This document shows, piece after piece, positions 34,508-43,324 of a stretch of DNA of 64,000 nucleotides (position 1 is its first letter; each line of letters starts with the position of its first letter). Source of the DNA: Rhodococcus sp. B7740. Lineage in GTDB: Bacteria > Actinomycetota > Actinomycetes > Mycobacteriales > Mycobacteriaceae. The notes beneath the pieces are model-generated. The model ran no database searches, was not told where the DNA came from, and saw nothing but the letters and a program-made list of their open reading frames with translations. The translations under genes and the position numbers were made by a program. Location of the stretch: contig NZ_CP010797.1 in the NCBI RefSeq assembly GCF_000954115.1, positions 2,356,001 to 2,420,000 of the forward strand, read 5' to 3'.

Positions 34508-35307
34508 TGCTCGAACTGCACGATATCCATCTTCGATACAACCGCGGCAGCGCCGACGAAGTCCGTGCACTGCAGGGACTTTCCGTCACTATCCCCGATC
34601 GCCAGTTTGCGACAGTCGTCGGGACGAACGGTGCCGGAAAGTCCAGCCTGATCCAGGTTCTGTCCGGCTCCGCGCGGCCCACCTCCGGGAAGGTGATCCT
34701 GAACGGCCGCGACGTCACCAAGCTGCCCGACTATCGACGAGCAGGCTTGGTCACCCGTGTGTTCGATGACCCCCGCGCGGGCACAGCACCCGGTTTGTCC
34801 ATCGAGGACAACCTGGCACTGGCCCTGACCAGGGGACGACGGCGTGGACTTCGGCTCGCCCTCTCGGGTAGCAGACGCGACACCATGCGAGAACGATTGG
34901 CCATGCTCGGCCTCGGCCTCGAGAACCGCCTCGGTGATCGAATCGGGTTGCTCTCCGCCGGTCAACGTCAAAGCGTCACCATGATCATGGCGGCACTCAG
35001 CACGCCGGAAGTACTTCTTCTCGACGAGCATCTGGCCGCACTCGATCCCAAGACCACGGCCACCGTCTTAGGCATCACCACCGACCTGGTGCGTGAACTC
35101 GGGTGCATGACCCTGATGGTCACCCACAACATGGAACACGCCATCGCGCTCGGTGACCGACTGCTGGTGATGAATGCCGGCAAGCTGATCGCCGACTTCG
35201 GTGGAGAAGAGAAAAAGAATCTGACCGTCGACCGAGTCGTCGACGCCATCGCCGGCGCCGGTGGCGTGCTGTCCGATCGATCCCTGCTCGCTGAAAGGAC
35301 CCCCTGA
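34507..35307 (+). CDS. ABC transporter ATP-binding protein (TrpZ-like)
   Basis: 266 aa. Walker A GTNGAGKSS, Q-loop region LVTRVFDD, signature LSAGQRQSVTM (LSAGQ instead of LSGGQ), Walker B VLLLDEHLAALD with D-E-H, and H-loop VTHNMEHAI. The single ATPase serves a homodimeric arrangement with the permease. Starts within the permease stop codon and ends 1 bp into the next gene, so the whole import operon is tightly coupled. Confidence 0.92.
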   Translation: MLELHDIHLRYNRGSADEVRALQGLSVTIPDRQFATVVGTNGAGKSSLIQVLSGSARPTSGKVILNGRDVTKLPDYRRAGLVTRVFDDPRAGTAPGLSIEDNLALALTRGRRRGLRLALSGSRRDTMRERLAMLGLGLENRLGDRIGLLSAGQRQSVTMIMAALSTPEVLLLDEHLAALDPKTTATVLGITTDLVRELGCMTLMVTHNMEHAIALGDRLLVMNAGKLIADFGGEEKKNLTVDRVVDAIAGAGGVLSDRSLLAERTP

Positions 35308-36437
35308 TGAGCGTCGATGCTACTTCTACCCGTCATCCGGCCGAGGCCACACCAGTGCCCAACACTGGCGCACCCTTCGCCACGCTCGGTGAAGCATTCG
35401 ACATCGCGCGAGACAGACTCAGCTCCGATGTCTGGGACTTCGTCAGCGGGGGCGCAGGCGATGAAACCACCCTCCAAGACAACCGGACCGAGTTCTCTCG
35501 GTGGCTGTTCCGTCCCCGGACTATGAGTGGCCTGAGCATGCCCAGCACCACAACGAGCCTACTGGGAATGGAACTCGACCTACCGGTCCTCACCGCACCG
35601 TTCGGCACCGACGGTCTGTTCGACGCCGAGGGCCACCGCGCCGTAGCGAGAGCAGACGCCCGTCAGGGCGCATTGAGCATCGTTCCTGAAGCCGGAACGT
35701 TCTCCCTCGAAGACGTCCGCGACGCCGCACCGTCCGCGGCTCGCATCGCTCAAGTACACCCGATGGGTGATCCTCGAAACTTTCAGCGCATGCTCGAACG
35801 CATCGCCAATGCCGGTTACAGCGCGATCTGCGTGACCGTCGACTGCCCGACCGGTGGATGGCGAGAGCGAAACCTGCGCAATCGGTTCGAGATCGAACCG
35901 CGTGTCATCAGCGGAAACTACCCGGGATCGGACAGTGACGAGCTCTCGGAAGTCTTCGGTCAGATATTCGCAAGAAACGCCGACGTGTGGAGCTGGGAGG
36001 AACTCGCCGACGCAATGCGACACACGGCACTCCCCTGGATCGCCAAGGGAATTCTCACCGCCGAGGACGCCCGGCGGGCCGTCGACGCCGGCGCCGCCGC
36101 TGTCATGGTCTCCAACCACGGGGGCCGTCAACTCGATGGCGCGCCCTCGGCGCTGGCGCAACTGCCCGAGGTCGTTGCCGCGGTGGGGCGCGATGTCGAG
36201 GTCATTCTCGACAGCGGCATCAGACGCGGAAGCGACGTCGTAAAAGCCGTCGCCCTCGGCGCCAAGGCAGTCGTGATCGGCCGTCTGGCGGTGGTTGCGC
36301 TCGCGGCAGCCGGCGAGAACGGTGTCGAGCACGCTCTTCGATTGCTGAAGGAGGAGATCATCACCGTGCTCACCCTCGTCGGGCGAGGATCGATCGCGGA
36401 ACTGAACAGCGACGCAGTCACTAGGCGGGTGCCATGA
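35307..36437 (+). CDS. FMN-dependent alpha-hydroxyacid oxidoreductase, divergent
   Basis: 376-aa TIM-barrel flavoprotein of the lactate/mandelate/glycolate oxidase family. Catalytic His and substrate Arg are in SNHGGRQLDGAPS; the FMN phosphate site is in ILDSGIRRGSDVVKAVALGA and VVIGRL. Two tyrosines usually involved in substrate binding appear changed: the N-terminal Y-Y motif reads VWDFVSGGAGDETT (Phe), and the Q-x-Y segment reads AQVHPMGD (His). It probably oxidises a 2-hydroxyacid brought in by the ABC system, but the altered site suggests an unusual substrate. A link to the mandelate-like genes at the left end is possible but unproven. Confidence 0.85.
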   Translation: MSVDATSTRHPAEATPVPNTGAPFATLGEAFDIARDRLSSDVWDFVSGGAGDETTLQDNRTEFSRWLFRPRTMSGLSMPSTTTSLLGMELDLPVLTAPFGTDGLFDAEGHRAVARADARQGALSIVPEAGTFSLEDVRDAAPSAARIAQVHPMGDPRNFQRMLERIANAGYSAICVTVDCPTGGWRERNLRNRFEIEPRVISGNYPGSDSDELSEVFGQIFARNADVWSWEELADAMRHTALPWIAKGILTAEDARRAVDAGAAAVMVSNHGGRQLDGAPSALAQLPEVVAAVGRDVEVILDSGIRRGSDVVKAVALGAKAVVIGRLAVVALAAAGENGVEHALRLLKEEIITVLTLVGRGSIAELNSDAVTRRVP

Positions 36438-36802
36438 TCCGCCATCGAGGTCAAAGTCCGCAATTCCCAGGGGCCATCGAGCATGACGGCCTTGTGGTCA
36501 CCTCGGGTGTCGTGTCGACGCGAGCAATGGGCGGCACCGACATCTCTTTGTCCGACGAAATGACCGACGTACTGGACGAATTGGAGAGCATTCTGGTCCG
36601 TGCCGGTAGCGCTCTTGAGGATGTGCTGCGGATCGAGGTGTTCTTGTCGAGTCGTGATGCGTTCTCGACGTGGAACGACAGCTTTGCTGGGCGGTGGCCT
36701 GATCTGGACAGTCGGCCTGTACGGACCACGCTGATTTCGGAATTTGCCGTGGCGGGCATTCGAGTCGAGGTTCAGGCCCTCGCAGTCAGGTCAAGATCAT
36801 GA
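36434..36802 (+). CDS. RidA/YjgF family deaminase-like protein
   Basis: 122 aa. The RidA fold is recognisable from IEHDGLVVTSGVVSTRAMG, VLDELESILVRAGSALEDVL and the conserved Arg in DSRPVRTTLISEF, the residue that binds the imine carboxylate. RidA proteins hydrolyse reactive enamine/imine intermediates from amino-acid metabolism. Overlaps the neighbouring genes by 4 bp on each side, next to an amidohydrolase-type deacylase, which fits processing of an N-substituted amino acid. Confidence 0.9.
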   Translation: MIRHRGQSPQFPGAIEHDGLVVTSGVVSTRAMGGTDISLSDEMTDVLDELESILVRAGSALEDVLRIEVFLSSRDAFSTWNDSFAGRWPDLDSRPVRTTLISEFAVAGIRVEVQALAVRSRS

Positions 36803-37183
36803 CGCCGGTCGCCGGGCTTGACCAGGTAATGCCTGACCTCGAGCGCTTGCTGTCATTCGACACCACGAGTTCGAACTCGAACCTCGAACTCCTGCGATAC
36901 GTCGACGAGCGCTGCCAAGAGTACGGAGTGCCGACCGAGTTCATCTACGACGAGTCTGGGCGCAAAGCCAACCTGCTCGTCACCGTGCCCGCTGCTGATG
37001 GTCGCACTGCCGGTGGCGTGATGTTTCTCGGGCACACCGACACTGTGCCGATCGAAGGCCAGGCGTGGACGCACGACCCCTTCAGCCCGACAGTGCATAA
37101 AGGGAGGATCTATGCCCGAGGCGCCGCCGATATGAAAGCGTTCTGCGCGTGTGCGGTTGCTGCAATCCCGGTTTTCGCTCAGG
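36799..37183 (+). pseudogene. ArgE/M20 deacylase, 5' part (split by IS21 element)
   Basis: N-terminal 128 codons of a peptidase M20/acetylornithine-deacetylase-like enzyme. FLGHTDTVPIEGQAW gives the metal-binding H-x-D, and YARGAADMKAFCACA the bridging Asp. The frame is broken after AAIPVFAQ by the insertion at 37184; the short spurious continuation stops at 37254. Joined to the 3' part at 39627 (removing the element and one CAGG copy) it forms one continuous reading frame. Confidence 0.95.
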
Positions 37184-37245
37184 TGACGAGGCTCAGCGAA
37201 ATTCCCCAACCGCGCTCACCGAAATTCCCCACTCGTGAGCGAACT

Positions 37246-38097
37246 TCACTGTAGTGGTTGGCGGGTTCCTGTGGTGGCTTTGCGGAGCTTCTCCGATCTG
37301 GCGTTGTGGTCTCGGAGACGGTAGGAATCACCGTCGAGGTTGAGCACGACGGATCGATGCAGAAGCCGGTCGAGCATGGCTGCTGCGACGGTGTTGTCAC
37401 CGAGCACTTCACCCCACGATCCCACGCCACGGTTGGTGGTCATCACGATCGACGTCTTCATATACCGTTGCGAGACAACCTGAAACAACGCCGACGCTGC
37501 CTCGCCGGGCAACGGTAGGTAGCCGAGTTCATCAACGACGAGAAGTGTCGGTCCAGCGTAGAACCGCATCGTCGTAGCCCACCTTCCTTCGAGAGCGGCT
37601 CGATGACAGCGGGCAGCGAGATCAGCTGCGGTGGTGAAATACGTTCGATAGCCGGCATGAGCTGCGGCACGCGCCAGCCCGACCGACAGATGCGTTTTGC
37701 CGACCCCGGGCGGGCCGATGAGCAGCACATTCGTCGCTGTCTCCAAGTATCGGCAGGTCGCCAACTCCTCGATCAACTTCCTGTCGACACCAGCGGCTGC
37801 GTCGTAGTCGAAGTCCTCGAGCGATGCCGGTGTCGGCAGGCACGCGAATCGGAGTCTGCCGTTCAGTCGGCGGGCTTCGGTGGCCTCGACCTCGATCGAG
37901 AGCAACCGGTCCAACGCCGCGGTCATCGACAGTTCTTCGGCGGCTGCTTGATCGAGGACCGACGGCAGCGCTTCGGCGGCGTCGTGAAGTTTCAGGACAG
38001 CGAGATGCCCCCGCAGGCGTTGGTAAAGGCTGGCTGCAGCGGCGGTGTTCGGGGCCGGTAACCGGTCGGCGTTCGTGGCAGCTTTCTGGTCGGTCAT
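37246..38097 (-). CDS. istB: IS21 helper ATPase IstB
   Basis: 283-aa AAA+ ATPase that activates the IstA transposase. Walker A VLLIGPPGVGKTHLSVGLA (residues about 125-143), Walker B TLLVVDELGYLPLPGEAAS, and arginine-finger region VSQRYMKTSIVMTTNRGVGS. Full length for the family (about 250-290 aa). Its ATG lies in the overlap with istA (38094-38097). Confidence 0.95.
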   Translation of the reverse strand: MTDQKAATNADRLPAPNTAAAASLYQRLRGHLAVLKLHDAAEALPSVLDQAAAEELSMTAALDRLLSIEVEATEARRLNGRLRFACLPTPASLEDFDYDAAAGVDRKLIEELATCRYLETATNVLLIGPPGVGKTHLSVGLARAAAHAGYRTYFTTAADLAARCHRAALEGRWATTMRFYAGPTLLVVDELGYLPLPGEAASALFQVVSQRYMKTSIVMTTNRGVGSWGEVLGDNTVAAAMLDRLLHRSVVLNLDGDSYRLRDHNARSEKLRKATTGTRQPLQ

Positions 38098-39485
38098 GAC
38101 AGGGTGTTCCTTCCGTGTGCGGCGCGTTCATAGATCGACAGGTCGTAGATAATCGCTCCTGCGGTATCGGATTCGGTTGCGTGACTGTCGTTTTCCGATC
38201 TGTCCGCTGCGTCGGGATATGTTGCACTGGTTGTTGTTCGGAGCTTCTCTGCAGCGGCGAGTGCGTCCGGTCCGGGCGGAATACGTTCCTTGCGGCGGTG
38301 CGGACGTCCGGTGTTCGCGCCGGCCATCGCTGCTTGCTCGAGGGCGTAGATGTGGCCGTGATCGCGGACCATCGCCCCGGTCCCATCGGCCGCCAGCCGG
38401 TGCCGGGCGATGGCGATACCCGAGGTGGTGACGATGTCGATGACGTCGGTCCCGAGAACGTGGGTGACGGTGACCTGCGCGGACGCGAGCTCGGGCGGCA
38501 CTGAGTAGCGGTTGCCGCGGTAGGACACCAACGCCTGCCGGGATACGACTCGATGAGTGGACAGGATCGCGGGATACGCGGACGGCGGCATCGGATGCAG
38601 TCCTTCGGCGGTGGCGATCGTCGCTACCGAAGTTTTGCCGTCCTTCGTCGGCCGCAAGCGAGTATCGCCGCGCAGACTGCAGAACCGATCGAGGCTCGCT
38701 TGGGCTTGCTCGACGCTCAGATCGTCGGAGAGATTTCGCCACCACCGCTGCGCTGCAGTGTGATTGGACTTCTCCACTGCACCTTTGCGGTTGCCGCGCC
38801 TCGGTGGGCAGATCGCAACGGAGACACCGTAATGTTTCGCGACGCCGGTGAAGCTGGCGGTGACCCGGCCGGACTCGGGGTGGCAGACTGTGGCCATTCG
38901 GTCGAACCGCCAGACTCGGCTGATCCCGCCGAGGCCTCGGCAGATCCGGTCGAGTCCGTCGACGACATGTGGTTGGGTCATGTTCGGTGCGAGGACGCCG
39001 CGCCATTTGCCCGAACACGCCAGAGTTCCGACGAACAGGTGGGCCATCGATCCCCAGCCCCACGAGGCGGGTGGGTTGGGTAGATCGACCCAATCCCATT
39101 GTGTCTCTTCCCCTGGCGGGTGTTCGATGACCGCGTTGGGTCTTTCGGTGGCCGTCAGGCACGCTTGGCAGATCGGCCGGAGTTTGAGTTCGCGGATCTT
39201 GCGGTGCAGCGTTTGATACGACATCAGATAGCCGAGGTCCTCGAGTTCGTCGCAGAGCGTGCGGACCCACAGGTGTGGGTCGTCGATCAGACGTGCAGTG
39301 ACGTAGGCGAGGAACACCTCGAATGGGTCCGGTGCGCTGCGTTTACGCACCCCGGGAGTGGTGGTGCCGTTCAGGTACGACCTGATGGTCTTGCGGTCGC
39401 GGCCGGTGTGACGCGCGATGTCCGCGATCTTCCAGCCTCGTTTGTGCAAGGCGTTGATTTCCACATCTTCCTCCTGTGTAAGCAT
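38094..39485 (-). CDS. istA: IS21 transposase IstA
   Basis: 463 aa. N-terminal helix-turn-helix (DVEINALHKRGWKIADIARH) followed by a DDE integrase core: TQWDWVDLPNPPAS holds the first Asp region and GAVEKSNHTAAQRWW the glutamate. The C-terminal beta-rich domain includes RVVSRQALVSYRGNRYSVPP. It cuts and joins the element ends as an IstA-IstB complex. Confidence 0.93.
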   Translation of the reverse strand: MLTQEEDVEINALHKRGWKIADIARHTGRDRKTIRSYLNGTTTPGVRKRSAPDPFEVFLAYVTARLIDDPHLWVRTLCDELEDLGYLMSYQTLHRKIRELKLRPICQACLTATERPNAVIEHPPGEETQWDWVDLPNPPASWGWGSMAHLFVGTLACSGKWRGVLAPNMTQPHVVDGLDRICRGLGGISRVWRFDRMATVCHPESGRVTASFTGVAKHYGVSVAICPPRRGNRKGAVEKSNHTAAQRWWRNLSDDLSVEQAQASLDRFCSLRGDTRLRPTKDGKTSVATIATAEGLHPMPPSAYPAILSTHRVVSRQALVSYRGNRYSVPPELASAQVTVTHVLGTDVIDIVTTSGIAIARHRLAADGTGAMVRDHGHIYALEQAAMAGANTGRPHRRKERIPPGPDALAAAEKLRTTTSATYPDAADRSENDSHATESDTAGAIIYDLSIYERAAHGRNTLS

Positions 39486-39622
39486 GAGGAGCGGGTCTCC
39501 TTCGGATAGCTGGTGCGTGGTCAGAGACCATCAGCTTCGTTGGAGACCCGCCCTCGTTGGCGGTGCCACACGGGTGGGGAATTTCGATGAGCGCTAGTGG
39601 GGAATTTCGATGAGCGCCGTCA

Positions 39623-40456
39623 CAGGCACCGTTGCGTCAACCAGTCCACGTCGTACTTACTTACGATGAGGAGACGGGGTGCCACGGGGCGAAGAAAATC
39701 GCGGAAGTACTTGCACAGCGCGGACTTAGGCCTGACCTGTGCGTCGTAGGGGAACCAACGTCGATGAGTCTCATCCGGTCGCATAAGTCCGGCACCATCA
39801 CACGTGCAGCGTTTCACGGTGTCGCATCGCATTCGTCGCTGACGAACCAGGGATGTAACGCCATCGAGTACGCAGCGCGGGCTATCGCGTTTCTCCGCTG
39901 CATCGCTGACGAGTTCAGAACCGAACGGGAGCAGGACGACTCGTTCACGGTGCCGTACACCACTGTCAACGTGGGGACCGTCCAGGGCGGATTGGCGGTC
40001 AACATCGTTCCTGAGAGCTGCGAGTTCGAGTGGGAGATGCGCACCGTTCGTGCCGAGCACCACCGGGAGATCAGCGCCCGGTTCGACTCGTTCATGAACG
40101 ATCTGAAGATTGAGATGCAGAGCGAAAACGCCTCTGCCCAAATCAATTACGAGGTTCTAGCCGATTTTCCCGGACTGGCTCCCACATACGCTGCGCAGGA
40201 GCTGATCGACGCCATGGGATACATCAGCGAGTCGACAGGAGTCTCCTACGGCACCGAAGCTGGGTTGATCAGTGACCTCGGGGTGCCGACAATAGTGTGC
40301 GGACCCGGCAGTATCGAGCAGGCTCACCGGGCCGATGAGTGGGTCGAGTTGGCGCAGGTGCAACAATGTTTCGATTCGATGCTTGCCCTTCGGCAGTATC
40401 TCGTCGCCCCAGTGGCATCTTCCGTCACGCGAGCGGAGAGTGTGGATCTTGTCTGA
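39623..40456 (+). pseudogene. ArgE/M20 deacylase, 3' part (split by IS21 element)
   Basis: After the element the frame resumes as GCACCGTTGCG..., giving APLRQPVHVVLTYDEETGCHG, where EE is the catalytic/metal pair of M20 enzymes. It continues with the dimerisation domain (GVASHSSLTNQGCNAIEYAA) and SYGTEAGLI and GPGSIEQAHRADEW with the last metal ligand His. An ATG at 39632 could allow separate translation of a non-functional piece. The intact enzyme would have been about 405 aa and ended the ABC importer operon. Confidence 0.95.
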
Positions 40457-40467
40457 TCCGTGAACAC

Positions 40468-40504
40468 CGAGGACTGTGTCACGGTGACGGTGACACAGTC
40501 CTCG
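40468..40504 (+). terminator. Strong hairpin terminator after the importer operon
   Basis: A 15-bp perfect stem CGAGGACTGTGTCAC with its complement around a 7-nt loop (GGTGACG), starting 11 bp after the deacylase stop codon. Confidence 0.85.
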
Positions 40505-41419
40505 ATCTACACGAGCGGGCAATCCTTCGTTGATGCCCAGCCACGGACGACTCGATGACGGTGAGGCCGGAATCGATCACCCACGCGCGGCTTCGACCTT
40601 GCACTCGGTCATGAACAACCTGCGCTTGCGGGATAGAAGGACATCCGCCAGCGGAACCGTCGGTCCCGCTATCTCGGGGTCCACTATGCGGGGGCGGGGG
40701 GATTTCACGATGGCCGAGCCATCGCTGGATTTGCTGTAGCAGCGTCGACACCGACGCAAATATTCTCTACCCGACTACAGCACGGCTCGCTCTCCGGGCA
40801 AGCACCGCGCCAACTCGTAACGGACCATGAACCGGCTGCACTGAATCCGCTGGCCGCGTCTTCGTTTCGGTGCAAAGTTGATGAGTTCTGCACCAGCATA
40901 TGTTGGCTGGTTATGACAATCTCGTAACACCGAGATACGGCCAGACGCACCCTTCCCGCACGGAATGCAAACTTGGCGAGCCAGGTGCCAAGGTAGCGAC
41001 GGAGTACGCTCGCTACCCCGATTCGGTGAAGATGGTGCCGGAAAGAGCAACTTGCGTTGGCAACTTCCGAGAATGCGCAGTCGGGGCCTACATCTCGGGC
41101 GCTTGGGGCCGACATGTATGCGAACCCTGTTTCACTACAACCGTTTCTCTGACTGACCCTAAATGTCGCGGGTATAGACGAGGTCGTCAGGTCCGCCAGA
41201 TCAGTTTGTGACTGCTCGTGACACCGAGCCACCCGCAGAGACGACCATTCAACGCAAAACCAGTCCTGAGCTGCACGAATGCCAAGTTACGGCAACGGAG
41301 AACGAACATCCTGGCGCGGATCTGAAATCCGCTGTCTCGGTTGTCCACTCAAATCCGTGGTGAGCCGCCGAGGTCCACGCTACCACCCTAAATGCATTGT
41401 CCTGGTACAAAAATCTGGA
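40505..41419. other. Non-coding region left of att copy B, with arm-like motifs
   Basis: No intact gene. A minus-strand open stretch 40577-40759 (IVKSPRPRIVDPEIAGPTVP) may be the fossil C-terminus of a regulator, but no family can be named. Motifs like those at other att copies occur at 40904-40934 (GGTTATGACAATCTCGTAAC followed by ACCGAG) and 41203-41228 (TTTGTGACTGCTCGTGACAC). A tRNA-like anticodon-arm fragment lies at 41317-41339. Confidence 0.5.
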
Positions 41420-41481
41420 TCCATATGGACTCTGGTGCCCCCAGTCGGACTCGAACCGGCACTGTGCGGATCTTAAGTCCG
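41420..41481 (-). repeat. att-like copy B: truncated tRNA-Leu 3' end
   Basis: Same 62-bp unit as at 13857 and 51456, with two differences from the tRNA within the 46-bp tRNA-derived part and one or two outside. Diverges from the tRNA after AAGTCCG but continues to match copy A (GGAAG) there, so A and B share an element-derived flank. Confidence 0.85.
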
Positions 41482-41570
41482 GAAGAGTGGACTTACCCGC
41501 ACTCCAATGGATCCAGTTTTTGTTGTTTTGCAACGCTTTTCGGCCATCAGAGTCCAGCCCGGTCCGATCA

Positions 41571-41610
41571 GGTGTGTACCCAGTTGTGTCACTCTCGTGT
41601 CAACGAGACC
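41571..41610 (+). repeat. Arm-type motif, right of att copy B
   Basis: GTACCCAGTTGTGTCACTCT followed by CGTGTCAACGAG, near-identical to the motif at 14011 and at an equivalent distance from its att copy. Confidence 0.55.
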
Positions 41611-41851
41611 TCCGGCTGGGACCGTCGTGCATCCATGTGCACGATGACGTGCCGCAGTGGACAGATCACCGTCAACTGCGCTTAAACCGTATTTGCCCGC
41701 AGCCTCAGTAACTCGCCGTTCTGTGTCACCGAATGCCCTGGGCGAGAACACCGCAAACCCCCGTCCGAGCCGAGCTGGGGCCGGGGTCACCGACATCGAT
41801 TCCGGCAAGCCTCTACCCAGGTTCACACACATTCAGATCGAGACATCACGC

Positions 41852-42283
41852 TCACCGCCCAGCTCCCCCGGTTCTGAAATATTGTGTCGCTTTAAGTTCC
41901 TCGGTGTACCCCAGAAGGTTCCCGACATGTCGAGCCAGTACCTTCGGCACTTGACTGGGCTCGGCGAAGTGAAACGCAGGCCTAAGGTTCGCGTGGTTCA
42001 GTCGACGGGTCGTGAATGCCGCGTGGAGTGCTCCCTCAAAGGCGTGGGCGTCGTCGGAGAAGTACAACGCGTCCACATCGAACGGGAACTGTAGCGAGGC
42101 GCTTCCCGATTCGCGAACCCAGTCCATCGGTTCGGGCCGCAGCGCCATCCCGATCTTGATCACATCCGGGCCGACTGCACCTAAGTTGCTGATCGCGTAC
42201 GCGTAGCCGGTGCAAATACTGGTACGCCGATTGTCGTTTTGTGCGATGGCGCGGTCGAGTTCGCCCAGCTTGTCTCGAATACG
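41852..42283 (-). pseudogene. Fragment of a DUF4041/T5orf172 (GIY-YIG-like) protein
   Basis: The minus-strand frame from 42283 reads LGELDRAIAQNDNRRT, GYAYAISNLGAVGPDVIKIG, then MALRPEPMDWVRESGSASLQ and DVDALYFSDDAHAFEGALHA, the T5orf172/GIY-YIG-type domain that ends DUF4041 proteins. In-frame TAG stops lie immediately upstream (42284-42286), so the N-terminal coiled-coil part is gone and no start is obvious except an internal ATG at 42163. Such proteins are common in phages and mobile islands. Treated as a remnant. Confidence 0.7.
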
Positions 42284-42440
42284 CTAAGCCTAATCATCGG
42301 TGCGGTCAGCCAGGCCGCCTACCAAAGACTGCGTGAAGAAGGTCCCGCGGAGCACGCGCGTTTCCTCGGGCACATAACTCTGGTCTAGACAGAATGGACC
42401 TTTCCTGCAAACCGCCTGCAAAGACGGAGACCTCTCCTCG

Positions 42441-42773
42441 GTGTGGCCAACCATTGACCCCGACTACCGAATAGCACTCGCTATCCGCTGGGTCGACGAC
42501 AACACCGCCGACATGGACACCCACGTGCGGAACCGTGAAACCGTTGCCGCCGCGCTCGCCTTACCGCGCCCGACGCACTCCACTCTGGCCAACGGAATCT
42601 GGCAGCGCACCCAACCGAACATCATCATGCCGCTCGTCATGCACCACCGGGACGGGACAATGGATGCTTCACGCCTTCGAAGTCGACGACGCTCCGCCGA
42701 TGGAGGAACTCAGCCAACGATGCCCCCACACACCCGGCTGCAAAGCCGTTCCCGACACCCACGGTGGTCATAA
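42441..42773 (+). pseudogene. Possible degraded gene, unknown
   Basis: The open frame contains VWPTIDPDYRIALAIRWVDD and NRETVAAALALPRPTHSTLA, which have the look of real coding sequence and good third-position GC. It then turns into low-complexity Arg/Ser sequence and has no binding site. Possibly the middle of a broken hypothetical gene. No family recognised. Confidence 0.35.
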
Positions 42774-43324
42774 CCGGCCTGTCAGGTCGCCCGCGAATCC
42801 CTTGATTGGGGCACCTCAGACCACGTCGGCCTACGCTCCACCTGCGCCTCGGTTTTGTTTGCAACGGACGGTGCCACGGTGACGGAGACCAGTGGGCAGA
42901 CACGTTCCGTTGCCGCTCCCGTCTCACATACCCCCAGACTGGACACTGAGGGTTTTCGCGATCTCAAACAGCAATCCTTCTAAAACTCGGCATACGCAAG
43001 CAGGTGGCAGGTCCCAGATACTCGGGCCACCGCGTTCCGAAGACGCGAACGCATAAGTCATTCGATGGGGCCATCACACGCCGAGAATCAAGTGATCAAG
43101 TCTTGCGCTCTTACATCAGCATCGTCAGTACGGAAGGGGCCGAGCTGCCACCACCGCCACGTCCCGTACCCGTAGCGGATACAGGGCCTCCTAAGCCTCG
43201 ACTTGAGCTGTAGAGCCTGGCAGTGCGGGCCAGCGTGCCGCATGCAAGGTCGCGCACACAACGATGCGACACTCACCGCGCGGCACCACCTCGCGACCTT
43301 CGACCGCAGCAATAGGATTCGTTG

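Larger units (their letters stand above)
37184..39622 (-). mobile_element. Complete IS21-family insertion sequence, 2,439 bp
   Basis: Bounded by inverted ends starting TGACG (left TGACGAGGCTCAGCG, right complement TGACGGCGCTCATCG), each followed by a second internal copy of the GCTCAnCGAAATTCCCC repeat. It is flanked by the 4-bp direct repeat CAGG (37180-37183 and 39623-39626). It carries istA and istB on the minus strand with a 4-bp overlap. Inserted into an ArgE-type deacylase gene. Intact genes and clean ends suggest a recent, possibly still active copy. Confidence 0.95.
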
